From CAZRHH01 sp964599885 (GTDB taxonomy: Bacteria > Chloroflexota > Dehalococcoidia > DSTF01 > JACRBR01), in NCBI GenBank assembly GCA_964599885.1, contig CAZRHH010000037.1, positions 1 to 29,708 on the forward strand: a DNA stretch of 29,708 nucleotides. The letters are read 5' to 3'. How positions within the stretch are numbered: the stretch's first letter is position 1; each line of letters starts with the position of its first letter. Both the position numbers and the translations under genes were made by a program. Under the pieces are notes generated by a model. That model searched no databases and had not been told where the DNA came from. It saw nothing but the letters and a program-made list of their open reading frames with translations. This document shows positions 7,629 through 16,011 of this stretch, piece after piece.

Positions 7629-7629
7629 A
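7596..7629 (+). repeat. Orphan tRNA-Ala 3' segment (third copy of 34-base repeat)
   Basis: These 34 bases equal 6914-6947 and 7255-7288: variable loop, T arm, acceptor 3' strand, CCA and one more A. After it the sequence diverges from the cassettes. There is no 5' tRNA half next to it, so it is not a tRNA gene. It is best read as the displaced original tRNA 3' end or an attachment-like repeat. Confidence 0.85.
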
Positions 7630-7690
7630 TCCGCTTCTTAATAATACGTCGCAGGGTCGTCGCCCCCGACCGCACCCATAGAAACACTAG

Positions 7691-7716
7691 AATGCCGGCG
7701 ATTCCTCGCGGGCATT
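7691..7716 (-). terminator. Hairpin after the secreted dockerin-tailed gene
   Basis: AATGCC (7691-7696) pairs with GGCATT (7711-7716), and inside GCGA pairs with TCGC around the loop ttcc, with one G-G mismatch. On the minus strand it lies 25 bases past the stop of the 7742-10261 gene and is followed by a moderately T-rich stretch (CTAGTGTTTCTATG). Confidence 0.5.
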
Positions 7717-7741
7717 CGCGTCTGGTTCGGAACCGCGGCGC

Positions 7742-10261
7742 TCAGTCCGCGAACGGCACGGCGGGTGCGAGCGGCGGCTGTGGCTGGAAGGGCACCTGGC
7801 AGGTCGAGCCGTCGCGTCCGAATACCTTCTGGATGTCCTTGATGTCGACGTCCAAGTCCTGCAGCGCCGGCTCCAGATCGTAGAAGCGGTCGTACATGTT
7901 GCTGCCGAACTCCGATGCGTACCGGAACGCGATCGCCTGCTGGTCTTGCACGTCGACATCGCAATCGAGATCCAGGTCCCCCTCGAGCATGCGAACGGTG
8001 ATGGCCAGGTTTCCGCACGCCGGCGTCAACCCGCCCACGATCGATCCGGCTACCGGGTGACCGAAGACGTCGACCAGTTCACAGCCGTTGTCCTTGATGA
8101 TCGTGACGACTCCGTTGTCGTTTCCTGGGATCAGGTCGTTCTTCAAGTCCTCGTGCGGGATCAGGTTAAGGCGTGCGATATCCATGTCGCCCGTCGGGCC
8201 GGGTGCCGGGCCGTTCGTCGTGCAGCCGAAGCGCACGAAATTCTCCGTCGTGATGCTGAACGCGCAGTTCGCCGGTGCGCGGGCCGCGCCCTCGCCGTCG
8301 GCGACGCCATCGGCGCCGCCCGGGAACGGGGTGATCGGACCGGGGTTGAAGACGATGTCGGACGGGTTCACGGAAGCGATGACGAAGTTGTCGTACTCCA
8401 CCAGGAACTCGTAGGCGCCGAGGCCGTCGGCCACCGTATCGCCATTGAACTCGCCCGTCGTGACGCTCGTCGCGTACTCGAACACGATCAGGTTGCCTTC
8501 GCCGGGGCCCGCGCACGGCCCGGTCACGCAGATCCACAGGTTCGCCGCCGGGATGTCGAGATCGACGTTGTTGGCGTTGCCTTCGGGGATCTTGATGACG
8601 GCGGGACCAGACGGCGTCGGGCCGGTCGTAGGTGGAACTGGCGTCTCAGTGGGCGTAGCGCTGGCCGCCGGTGTCGATGTTGGTGTGTTCGTTTGGGGTA
8701 CCAGCGTGCTGCTGCTGGTGGCCGTCGGAGTGGCGGTGTTGGGAAGCGACGTCGCCGTGCCAGTCGCGGTGGGCGTCGCAGTGCTCGTCGCGGTACTGCT
8801 CGGCGTCACTGGCGTGCTGGTCGAAGTGGCTGTGAACGTTGGCGTGTTGGTCTCCGTGGGCGTACTCGTTGCCGTGCTGGTCTCGGTGGGCGTACTCGTT
8901 GGCGTGCTGGTCTCTGTCGGCGTGTTCGTTGGCGTGCTGGTTTCTGTCGGTGTGCTCGTGGGTGTGTTGGTCTCCGTCGGCGTGTTCGTGGGCGTATGGG
9001 TTGCGGTGCTGGTGGGCGTCCACGCTTGGTTCCCAAAGTTGTTGTCACCGAAGTTCGTGCTACCCGCTCCCTCCGGGATGTTGACCACGGTTGTCTCGCT
9101 TGTAGTCGCGGACCAACCGGCTTGAGTACCTTCCTGGATCGAGTAGTTGCCCGGGCGGGTCGTAACGGAGAACTGGTACGAACCGTCGGTTCCGGTGAAC
9201 TGAGTTGGGTAGACACCTCCGTCAGGATCAGTGAGCGTGATCGGCCATCCCTGAATCGGCGGTTCGCTTTCCTGCTGCCACGTCCCATTTCCGTTCAGGT
9301 CGTTGAATTTGTAGCCAGAGATGGTCGGAACGGGCGTCGACTTGGCTTCAGTAAAATTCGCGCAGACGCGCGCGATGAACGCTCCGCCGAATTCCCATGT
9401 GTTCAGCGTAACGGCCTGGGTGAAGGTTCCGTCCGTAGTTCCAAATGGCACCGTACTGGTAGCCGGCGAGAACGACACGGCAGTGTTGCAAGTGGCATTC
9501 GTGTGCACGGGGGTATTGAACTCGCATCCTGACCAACGAACGCGGTTAGACGTTGAGATGGTCGTCGTCGTTTGAGGGGCGTACCAGAGGAAGTTCATGC
9601 TCCAGCCATGACTCTGAAAATACGACGCGTTCGCCAGCAACTGGCTTCGGGTCATGTACGCACCGACGCCAGGATCGAAGAGGAACGTGCCGCGACACTC
9701 AGGCTGCGGATCGTCGCGCAATTGCGCCTCGTTCTGGTACACGCACCAGGGCTGAAACCGCATGGCATCGAACCCGATCTCGGTACTCAAGTAGGCCTCA
9801 CCGGTGGCATCTCCGAGACGTACGTCTCCCCCCGTTCCCGCAGGAAGGCGGTACACGCCCAGCGGGTGCTGAAAGTTGACCAGTGGCTGCTGGTTAACGG
9901 GCACCGTTGTATTGCCTTCCAGGTGCTGCACGCGGTAGAGCGCACTCGCAGTGTCGGCGTGGTTCGGCGGAGTGTACGGCGTGATTCGGTAGTAGCGCGT
10001 GGCCGCCAAGTTGGGAGTCCAAGTGACGCTTGCTTCATCGCAACAGGTCGCGTTACTCGTGTAGAGGTAGCTTGAGTTGTTGTGGCCACCGGAACCAGAT
10101 GTAAGAAACCCGCCGGATGTCGAAAATCCCGGCGTCCCGTTGTCGATGATGACCTCGCCTGAGATGGCCGATCCAACTGGTGCGTTGCCGTCGGAGACGA
10201 GTACGAGCAAAACGCACGCAAAGACCAGGATCATTGGCCGCGCGACGATCCGAAGGGCCAT
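7742..10261 (-). CDS. Secreted multidomain protein with dockerin-like C-terminus
   Basis: 839 residues from the ATG at 10261, chosen over the upstream TTG at 10294 because GGGGGAG lies seven bases before it. Order: signal peptide with hydrophobic core (about 4-22); a golvesin/Xly-like domain (VIIDNGTPGFSTSG to 'TRYYRIT', about 37-110); a beta-rich region of unknown fold; an SdrD-B-like domain starting SGYKFNDLNGNG (about 315-400); a Thr/Pro linker of TPTNTPTET units (about 415-540); a cohesin-like beta module (about 550-740); and a dockerin-like tail with GDLDLDCDVDVQDQQAIA and a second half DLDVDIKDIQKVFG. It is likely an exported cell-surface protein. The last about 290 residues are nearly the same as in the protein encoded at 12078-15434. 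No catalytic domain was found. Confidence 0.85.
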   Translation of the reverse strand: MALRIVARPMILVFACVLLVLVSDGNAPVGSAISGEVIIDNGTPGFSTSGGFLTSGSGGHNNSSYLYTSNATCCDEASVTWTPNLAATRYYRITPYTPPNHADTASALYRVQHLEGNTTVPVNQQPLVNFQHPLGVYRLPAGTGGDVRLGDATGEAYLSTEIGFDAMRFQPWCVYQNEAQLRDDPQPECRGTFLFDPGVGAYMTRSQLLANASYFQSHGWSMNFLWYAPQTTTTISTSNRVRWSGCEFNTPVHTNATCNTAVSFSPATSTVPFGTTDGTFTQAVTLNTWEFGGAFIARVCANFTEAKSTPVPTISGYKFNDLNGNGTWQQESEPPIQGWPITLTDPDGGVYPTQFTGTDGSYQFSVTTRPGNYSIQEGTQAGWSATTSETTVVNIPEGAGSTNFGDNNFGNQAWTPTSTATHTPTNTPTETNTPTSTPTETSTPTNTPTETSTPTSTPTETSTATSTPTETNTPTFTATSTSTPVTPSSTATSTATPTATGTATSLPNTATPTATSSSTLVPQTNTPTSTPAASATPTETPVPPTTGPTPSGPAVIKIPEGNANNVDLDIPAANLWICVTGPCAGPGEGNLIVFEYATSVTTGEFNGDTVADGLGAYEFLVEYDNFVIASVNPSDIVFNPGPITPFPGGADGVADGEGAARAPANCAFSITTENFVRFGCTTNGPAPGPTGDMDIARLNLIPHEDLKNDLIPGNDNGVVTIIKDNGCELVDVFGHPVAGSIVGGLTPACGNLAITVRMLEGDLDLDCDVDVQDQQAIAFRYASEFGSNMYDRFYDLEPALQDLDVDIKDIQKVFGRDGSTCQVPFQPQPPLAPAVPFAD
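8640..9020 (-). repeat. Thr/Pro-linker minisatellite in the 7742-10261 gene
   Basis: This is a coding repeat of 12-24-base units encoding TPTNTPTET and TPTSTPTET variants. It is about 125 residues long, a flexible extracellular linker probably prone to length change by slippage. Confidence 0.85.
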
Positions 10262-10472
10262 CTGGACGCTCCCCCATTGACCAACGCACAACAACCGACA
10301 CGCGCTGTACCAAGGCGCGCGAACTACGCGTGGTCGTGCAATGAGCGGGGAACCGATGCGCGCCGTGGTTCGACGTGGCGCGATTCTGCTCGACTGTCAA
10401 GGGTGTTGTCAATCACAGAACGGGTACATTTTGTACCTCTTTTTGAGATCATCGCAGACCAGCGGTCGCCCC

Positions 10473-11780
10473 CTACCCCGCAGCGGCGACTGCGTCGAAC
10501 TCCATCTTCGATTCGCGGACGACGTTTTCGATGCCGCCGCCGGCGAAGCGCAGGATGAGTACGCCGAAGAACAGGTACGCGAGCGACGACACCACCATCA
10601 CCGCGGGCAATCCTGCCAGTTCGGCGAAGCCGGCTGAGGCGATGCCGGCGATCGGCATTGTCGAGTTGAAGGTGATGCCGTGCAGCGACATTACGCGGCC
10701 GCGGAAATCGCGCGGCGTCGACTCCTGGATCATCGACTGAAACAGTCCGAGCTGCGACGAGAACGCCGCCGACACGATGCCCGCCGTCAGCAGCGCCACG
10801 GCTGGCTCGCGCGTCAGCGCCATGATGATCAGGCCGATCGGGCCGACGAGCGCGCCGGCCCAGATGCGCGCCGCCCTCGCCTGCGTCGGCCACCAGATCA
10901 GCGCCATCGCGCCGAGCAGCGAGCCGACGCCCGACATGCCCCAGAACAGTCCGAGGAAACCGGGACCCAAGTGGAGCACATTCTTGACGTAAAACGGCGA
11001 GAGAATCGCCATCGTCGGGAACAGGAACGTCGTGTTGAGCGCGGTCATGCCGAGCAACACCTGGAGGTTCGTCCGGCTGCGCGCGTGCCGGAAGCCGGCC
11101 CTCAGATCGGACATCGCTGACGGGCGCGGGCCGGTGGGTGTCGGAGGCGGCCGATGCCGCACGACCAGCAGGCTGAGAATCACCGCGACGAAGCTGGCCG
11201 CATTCAGAAAGTACGCCGTCCCCAGCCCGAACGCCTTGATCACCGCCCCCGCCAGCGCCGGCCCGATCATCCGCGAGCCGTGAAACGTCGAGGAGTTCAG
11301 CGCAACGACTTGGCTGATCTTCTCGGGCGGCACCAGTTCCGGCAGGAAGGCTTGGTACGCCGGCATGTCGTACCCAAATGCCACGCCGAGCAGCACCGTG
11401 GCAACGATGATCATCCAGAACTGCACCTGGTCGGTGACAATCAGCAGGCCGACGGCGACGGCCAGCACGCACATGACGATCTGTGTCGCGATGAGGATGC
11501 GCCGCTTGTCGGCGCGGTCGGCCAGCACGCCGCCGAACAGCATCACGAACAGGCTTGGCAGCGCGTTCGCGAAGTTCACCGTGCCGAGCGCGAAGGCCGA
11601 ATCCCAGAGCTGGAGCACGACCAGGCCCTGCGCCACCATCTGCATCCACGTGCCCACCATTGAGACGGCCTGGCCTGACCAGACGACGCGATAGTCACGC
11701 TCCGCCAGCACCGAGACAGAATCGGGAAGCCGGAGGCCGAACGGCAGGCGCAGGGGTGCGGTCGTCGGTGTCGTAGCCAT
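10473..11780 (-). CDS. MFS exporter, DHA3/EntS-like (MFS_3)
   Basis: 435 residues with about twelve hydrophobic segments. Motif A between TM2 and TM3 is GGVLADRADKRR (about 83-94). The middle resembles the EntS/DHA3 group ('GMSGVGSLLGA', 'SQLGLFQSMIQESTPRDFRGRVMSLHGI'). Such proteins use the proton gradient to export siderophores, macrolides or other small molecules; the substrate cannot be read from sequence. The ATG at 11780 was preferred; a TTG at 11792 would add four residues, and neither has a good ribosome binding site. It lies between the two dockerin-tailed protein genes but shares no operon overlap with the one 200 bases downstream, so a functional link is not supported. Confidence 0.9.
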   Translation of the reverse strand: MATTPTTAPLRLPFGLRLPDSVSVLAERDYRVVWSGQAVSMVGTWMQMVAQGLVVLQLWDSAFALGTVNFANALPSLFVMLFGGVLADRADKRRILIATQIVMCVLAVAVGLLIVTDQVQFWMIIVATVLLGVAFGYDMPAYQAFLPELVPPEKISQVVALNSSTFHGSRMIGPALAGAVIKAFGLGTAYFLNAASFVAVILSLLVVRHRPPPTPTGPRPSAMSDLRAGFRHARSRTNLQVLLGMTALNTTFLFPTMAILSPFYVKNVLHLGPGFLGLFWGMSGVGSLLGAMALIWWPTQARAARIWAGALVGPIGLIIMALTREPAVALLTAGIVSAAFSSQLGLFQSMIQESTPRDFRGRVMSLHGITFNSTMPIAGIASAGFAELAGLPAVMVVSSLAYLFFGVLILRFAGGGIENVVRESKMEFDAVAAAG

Positions 11781-11922
11781 AAAGTTTGACAAGGATAGCA
11801 GGCAGCCGATTCGAGCCCTACGCCCAACGGTATGTCAGCCGTCCGCCACGACCGCCGCCGGTGGAGGTGACAACCAATTCGCGTCGAAAAGTCAGATAAC
11901 GAGCATTTGGCGGTCAAAGCCC

Positions 11923-11952
11923 TTGACACTTCTGCAACGTCCGCATTACTAT
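11923..11952 (+). promoter_or_regulatory. Promoter of the VWA/dockerin protein gene
   Basis: A perfect -35 box TTGACA (11923-11928) and TACTAT (11947-11952, four of six) are separated by 18 bases, about 125 bases before the start codon. Between them and the gene lies a hairpin, CCCAACC (11995-12001) with GGTTGGG (12006-12012), in the untranslated leader. Confidence 0.6.
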
Positions 11953-11994
11953 CGCGCTCAGGTTCCCCGCCTGTTTACAGAGTAGACCACCATA

Positions 11995-12012
11995 CCCAAC
12001 CGCAGGGTTGGG
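11995..12012 (+). promoter_or_regulatory. Leader hairpin before the VWA/dockerin protein gene
   Basis: CCCAACC and GGTTGGG make a perfect 7-bp stem with loop gcag, placed between the promoter at 11923-11952 and the start codon at 12078. It could be an mRNA-stabilising or regulatory stem; no T run follows, so a terminator is unlikely. Confidence 0.4.
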
Positions 12013-12077
12013 ATACTCGCGTTCGCCGAGGGCTGCCCGATGCTGACCTCTGTTCACGCGAATTCTGGGGAACTTGT

Positions 12078-15000
12078 ATGTCGCTCCTGAGAACCGCCGG
12101 CTCGCTGGTCCGTCCGCGCCGCGTGGTTCAAGCCCTCGCTTGTGCTGCCATCGTTTCCGCCGTCGCCGTGGCGGCACTGGTCCTCCCCGCAGGCGGTGGT
12201 GGCGGCCTCGCCAACTACGCCTACGCCGAGAGTGAGCCCCTTGAATGCTCGGTACCGACAGATGTATCGATCGTTTTCGACCACTCCGGCAGCATGGACG
12301 ACACCGCCATGAAGATTGAGAACGCGCAAGACGCGGCCGTCGGATTCGTCAACGCCTTCTCGGGCAACCCGCCCGACAACGATCTGAGTCCCCACCAGAT
12401 GGCGCTCATCGGCCTGCACGACGGCATCGCCGATACAGACGACACACTGGGTACGAATGCGGCGGCGATTATCAGCGACATCAACGCGTACACCGCGAGC
12501 GGCAACACGAACATCGCGCTCGCAATCCAGCTGGGCCAGTTGCAACTGGAAAACCCCCCGGACACCGATGCCGAGCCGGACACGAACGACTACATGCTGC
12601 TCCTCACCGATGGCAGCGCCAACCAGCCGCAGGACGTCGACCTCAGCGGTCTGCAGAACGACCTCTTTATCGACGTCAACGATAACGGCTTCCGCGACAA
12701 CGGCGATGACCTAAGTGTCGACTATCCCACTGGCGACGCCGTGGCGGACTTTATCGTCGTCAACGGGCTGCTTCAGGTGGGCAGCGAGACAAACCGTCGT
12801 CAGATGCTCAACGCCGACGAGATGTCCGAAGGGTCACTGACGGACGGCGACCTCGGCCCAAGCGACGACTATAACTTTGCGCCGGCGTATGCCATTCAGC
12901 ACCCCGGCGTAACACCGAACATCCGGATCATCGACGGCACGTTGTACATGGACTCCAACGGCGACGGTGCGTTCAACCAGAATCTCGTCAACACCTTCAC
13001 CACCGGACACACCGACGAACTCGTGGTACTGCGTAACGGCGACATGAACGTGAATATCACGTTCAGCGGCGACGGCGTGGACGCCTACGCTCTCTACTGG
13101 GCGACGCAGACGAAGACCGCGGGCACGTTCGTGTACGTGATCGGCTACGACCTGGGCGGCGCCGACGACGCCGCGCTGAACAGCGCGATGGCGTCGCCCG
13201 GCGGCTACTTCCCCGGCAACCCCGACGACGTGAGCGAAATCTTCGAAGCGATCGCCGAAGACATCTGCCAGATCACGATCTCCAAGACGCGCACCAGCGG
13301 GTCGCAGACGAACATCGGCGCGTCCGTCACCTATAGCATCACCGTTACGAACGGCGGCACCGCCGAACTACAGGGGGTGGACGTCACCGACACGTTCGAT
13401 CCGACGAAGCTGCAGTTCGTTAGCTCTGTTCCTGCGCCGACGACGACGGGCTCGGGCACGCTCACATGGACGAACCTGACACACTCGCCGTCCGACGTCG
13501 ATCCGCAGGTGTGGGAGGGCGCTAAGACACGCACGATCACGCTCACCTTCACCGCAATCGGCGCCGCCGACGACACGCAGAACTGCGCCAGTGTGGCAAC
13601 CGACGCGGTTCTCGATCCGAACTCGCACCCGAGCGCCGGGCCGGCCTGCGTGGGCGTGGATATTCTCGCGCCGACCGCGACGATTACGCCGACGCCAACC
13701 AACACGCCGGTAACCCCGACGGCCACCAACACGCCGTTCACGCCGTCGGTGACGCCCGTAACGCCGAGTGTGACCTCGACGAAGACATCCACGCCGACGC
13801 CGACCAGCACGCCCGTGACGCCGACCAACACGCCGACCAATACCAGCACGGCGACGCCGACCAACACGCCCGTGACGCCGACCAACACGCCGACGAATAC
13901 ACCCACGGCGACGCCGACAAACACGCCCGTGACGCCGACGAACACGCCGGTGCCGACGGCCACGGACACGCCCACGAACACACCGACGAGCACGCCGACG
14001 GATACCACGACGCCGACGCCAACCAACACGCCCGTGACGCCGACCAACACGCCGGTGCCGACTGCAACGGACACGCCTACCAACACGGCGACGGCAACGC
14101 CGACGGACACCCCAACGAATACGCCGACGCCCACGGCGACGAATACGCCGGTGACGCCGACGAACACCCCCACGAACACACCGACGCCCACGGCGACGAA
14201 TACGCCGGTGACGCCGACGAACACGCCGACAGATACGCCAACGAATACGCCGACGCCCACGGCGACGAATACGCCGGTGACGCCGACGAACACGCCGACA
14301 GATACACCCACGAATACTCCGACGCCCACGGCGACGAACACGCCAGTGACGCCGACGGACACGCCCACGAATACGCCGACGCCAACCGACACGCCAACGC
14401 CGACGGCGACCGCGAGCGGCACTGCGACGCCGGTGACACCGACGAATACGAACACGCCCACGGTGACGCCCACGACAACAATGACGCCGGTGACGCCGAC
14501 CAACACGCCGACGCTAACAATCGTCGCCGGTGATACGGTTACGCCGATACCGAGCGCCACGGGTGGTCCGGCCGTCGTGAAAGTGCCGGAAGGGAACGAG
14601 AACAACGTCGACCTGGCGATTCCGGCGGCGAACCTCTGGATCTGCGTCACCGGCCCGTGCTCGGGCCCTGGTGAAGGCAACCTGATCGTGTTCGAATACG
14701 CCACGAACGTCACCACGGGCGACTTCAACGGCGACAGCATCATCGACGGGCTGGGTGCGTACGAATTCGTCGTGGAGTACGACAACTTCGTGATCGCGTC
14801 GATCAACCCGAGTGATGTTGTCTTCAACCCGGGTCCGATCAATCCGCATCCGGGCGGCGCCGATGGTGTCAACGATGGCGAAGGCGGGAACCGCGCGCCG
14901 GCTACCTGTAGCTTTACCGTCGTCACGGAGAACTTCATTCGCTTCGGTTGCAACACGAACGGTCCGACACCACCTGGTCCGCTGGGCGACATGGACATCG

Positions 15001-15434
15001 CGCGGCTCAACCTGATCCCGCACGAGGATCTGAAAAACGACCTGATCCCAGGAAACGACAACGGTGTCGTGACGATCATCAAGGACAACGGCTGCGAGCT
15101 GGTCGATGTGTTCGGCCACCCGGTGGTGGGTTCGATCGGCGGCGGCCTGACCCCGGTCTGCGGCAACCTGGCCGTGACGGTGCGCATGCTTGAGGGCGAC
15201 TTGGACCTTAACTGCATCGTCGATGTGCAAGACCAGCAGGCGATCGCCTTCCGCTACGCGTCGGAGTTCGGCAGCAACCTGTACAACCGCTTCTACGACC
15301 TGGAACCGGCGCTGCAAGACCTCGACATCGACATCAAGGACATCCAGAAGGTCTTCGGCCGTGATGGCTCGACGTGCCAGGTGCCCTTCCAGCCGCAACC
15401 GCCTGTCGCACCCGCTGTCCCCTTCCAGGACTAG
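12078..15434 (+). CDS. Secreted VWA-domain, Thr/Pro-linker protein with dockerin-like C-terminus
   Basis: 1118 residues from the ATG at 12078, which has CTGGGG seven bases upstream; a longer reading from 11907 is rejected because it would run through the promoter. Order: signal peptide (Arg-rich start, hydrophobic 19-37); a von Willebrand A domain with MIDAS DHSGSM (68-73), interrupted by a long insert; a DUF11-like domain starting ISKTRTSG (about 400-500; 'VTYSITVTNGGTAELQGVDV'); a Thr/Pro linker (about 535-815); a cohesin-like module (from about 829); and a dockerin-like tail with GDLDLNCIVDVQDQQAIA. The VWA MIDAS suggests metal-dependent protein binding at the surface. The C-terminal 290 residues closely match the divergent gene at 7742-10261. 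Confidence 0.88.
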   Translation: MSLLRTAGSLVRPRRVVQALACAAIVSAVAVAALVLPAGGGGGLANYAYAESEPLECSVPTDVSIVFDHSGSMDDTAMKIENAQDAAVGFVNAFSGNPPDNDLSPHQMALIGLHDGIADTDDTLGTNAAAIISDINAYTASGNTNIALAIQLGQLQLENPPDTDAEPDTNDYMLLLTDGSANQPQDVDLSGLQNDLFIDVNDNGFRDNGDDLSVDYPTGDAVADFIVVNGLLQVGSETNRRQMLNADEMSEGSLTDGDLGPSDDYNFAPAYAIQHPGVTPNIRIIDGTLYMDSNGDGAFNQNLVNTFTTGHTDELVVLRNGDMNVNITFSGDGVDAYALYWATQTKTAGTFVYVIGYDLGGADDAALNSAMASPGGYFPGNPDDVSEIFEAIAEDICQITISKTRTSGSQTNIGASVTYSITVTNGGTAELQGVDVTDTFDPTKLQFVSSVPAPTTTGSGTLTWTNLTHSPSDVDPQVWEGAKTRTITLTFTAIGAADDTQNCASVATDAVLDPNSHPSAGPACVGVDILAPTATITPTPTNTPVTPTATNTPFTPSVTPVTPSVTSTKTSTPTPTSTPVTPTNTPTNTSTATPTNTPVTPTNTPTNTPTATPTNTPVTPTNTPVPTATDTPTNTPTSTPTDTTTPTPTNTPVTPTNTPVPTATDTPTNTATATPTDTPTNTPTPTATNTPVTPTNTPTNTPTPTATNTPVTPTNTPTDTPTNTPTPTATNTPVTPTNTPTDTPTNTPTPTATNTPVTPTDTPTNTPTPTDTPTPTATASGTATPVTPTNTNTPTVTPTTTMTPVTPTNTPTLTIVAGDTVTPIPSATGGPAVVKVPEGNENNVDLAIPAANLWICVTGPCSGPGEGNLIVFEYATNVTTGDFNGDSIIDGLGAYEFVVEYDNFVIASINPSDVVFNPGPINPHPGGADGVNDGEGGNRAPATCSFTVVTENFIRFGCNTNGPTPPGPLGDMDIARLNLIPHEDLKNDLIPGNDNGVVTIIKDNGCELVDVFGHPVVGSIGGGLTPVCGNLAVTVRMLEGDLDLNCIVDVQDQQAIAFRYASEFGSNLYNRFYDLEPALQDLDIDIKDIQKVFGRDGSTCQVPFQPQPPVAPAVPFQD
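13680..14525 (+). repeat. Thr/Pro-linker minisatellite in the VWA gene
   Basis: About 280 residues of TPTNTPVTPTNTP-type units. In the second half a larger unit recurs at 14121, 14178, 14247 and 14316, with steps of 57, 69 and 69 bases. This shows in-frame higher-order duplication, as expected from slippage or unequal recombination. Confidence 0.85.
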
Positions 15435-15460
15435 CGCGACGCGCAACGTCAACGAACCCA

Positions 15461-15492
15461 ACAGGGCCGGTGCAATCGAGCACCGGCCTTGT
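15461..15492 (+). terminator. Terminator of the VWA/dockerin protein gene
   Basis: A 13-bp stem with one G-T pair, centred on GGCCGGTGC (15465-15473) and GCACCGGCC (15480-15488) with loop aatcga, lies 27 bases past the stop. It is very stable, though the following T run is weak. Confidence 0.75.
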
Positions 15493-15633
15493 GCTTCCCT
15501 ACGGTGCGCCGCCTGATGGCATGGCATATGGATCTTAGCCGCGGCAGTGGAGTGAAACGGCCAGCGATCTCGCGTGGTACAGTCCGTGCCGACGGACAGA
15601 TCCGCGTGGACGCGCGCAGTCTGAGGTGTTTTG

Positions 15634-15846
15634 ATGGCGAAGCACGATGTCCGCTTCACGATCCCGGAGCGCACGCTGGGCAACGCCGATATCGAGTTTG
15701 CCGTGTACAGCGACGACGAGCGGCTTGGCCTGTTGCAGATCAGCAAGGGCGCGCTGGTCTGGCGCCCGGCCAACAAGAAGCGCGGCTACATCATCGGCTG
15801 GTCGGCGTTCGACCAGTTGATGCGCGAGAATGCCCGGCGGGAATAG
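15634..15846 (+). CDS. Small conserved protein of unknown function
   Basis: 70 residues starting MAKHDVRFTIPER. It is a compact beta-rich fold ('DIEFAVYSDDERLGLLQISKGALVWRP') ending in a helix 'GWSAFDQLMREN'. I recall similar about 70-residue proteins (a V-F-IPER-LG-aD-eF-V...LG-L-iSrG-vvW-p...GW--F--lm pattern) in other bacteria with no assigned function. The ATG at 15634 was chosen over the TTG three bases earlier because GAGGTG lies five bases upstream. The gene appears monocistronic. Confidence 0.75.
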   Translation: MAKHDVRFTIPERTLGNADIEFAVYSDDERLGLLQISKGALVWRPANKKRGYIIGWSAFDQLMRENARRE

Positions 15847-16011
15847 CGCCGCGGTGGTGATTGCCGGTCGTCGCCCTCAAGTGCAGTAGGCCTCCGGGGT
15901 TCGTTGCTGCGACGCCTCTAGCGCGTTGTCAATGGGGGTTAGCGCTCGAGCCTACCGACAGACGCATTGAGCCGGGCGCGGTGCCGAACTACGGTCGACC
16001 GCTGCGGTGCT

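Noticed and set aside
7255..7629. Second and third tRNA-Ala genes
   Set aside because: Only the 3' part from the variable loop to CCA is present; no D arm, anticodon arm or 5' acceptor strand.
8445..9125. Long plus-strand frame (226 codons) rich in Val-Gly
   Set aside because: It is the complement of the Thr/Pro linker of the minus-strand secreted protein; the repeat makes all frames open.
10413..10446. Terminator after the MFS gene (GGTACA-TTT-TGTACC)
   Set aside because: The stem has only 6 bp, and on the MFS strand the T tract is on the wrong side; evidence is too weak.
13680..14525. Possible CRISPR-like array
   Set aside because: The repeats are in frame, of variable unit length and part of a protein linker; there are no unique spacers.
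13331..15217. 628-codon minus-strand frame over the VWA protein
   Set aside because: Same effect: a shadow of the ACG/CCG repeat, with monotonous Val-Gly sequence and no domain.
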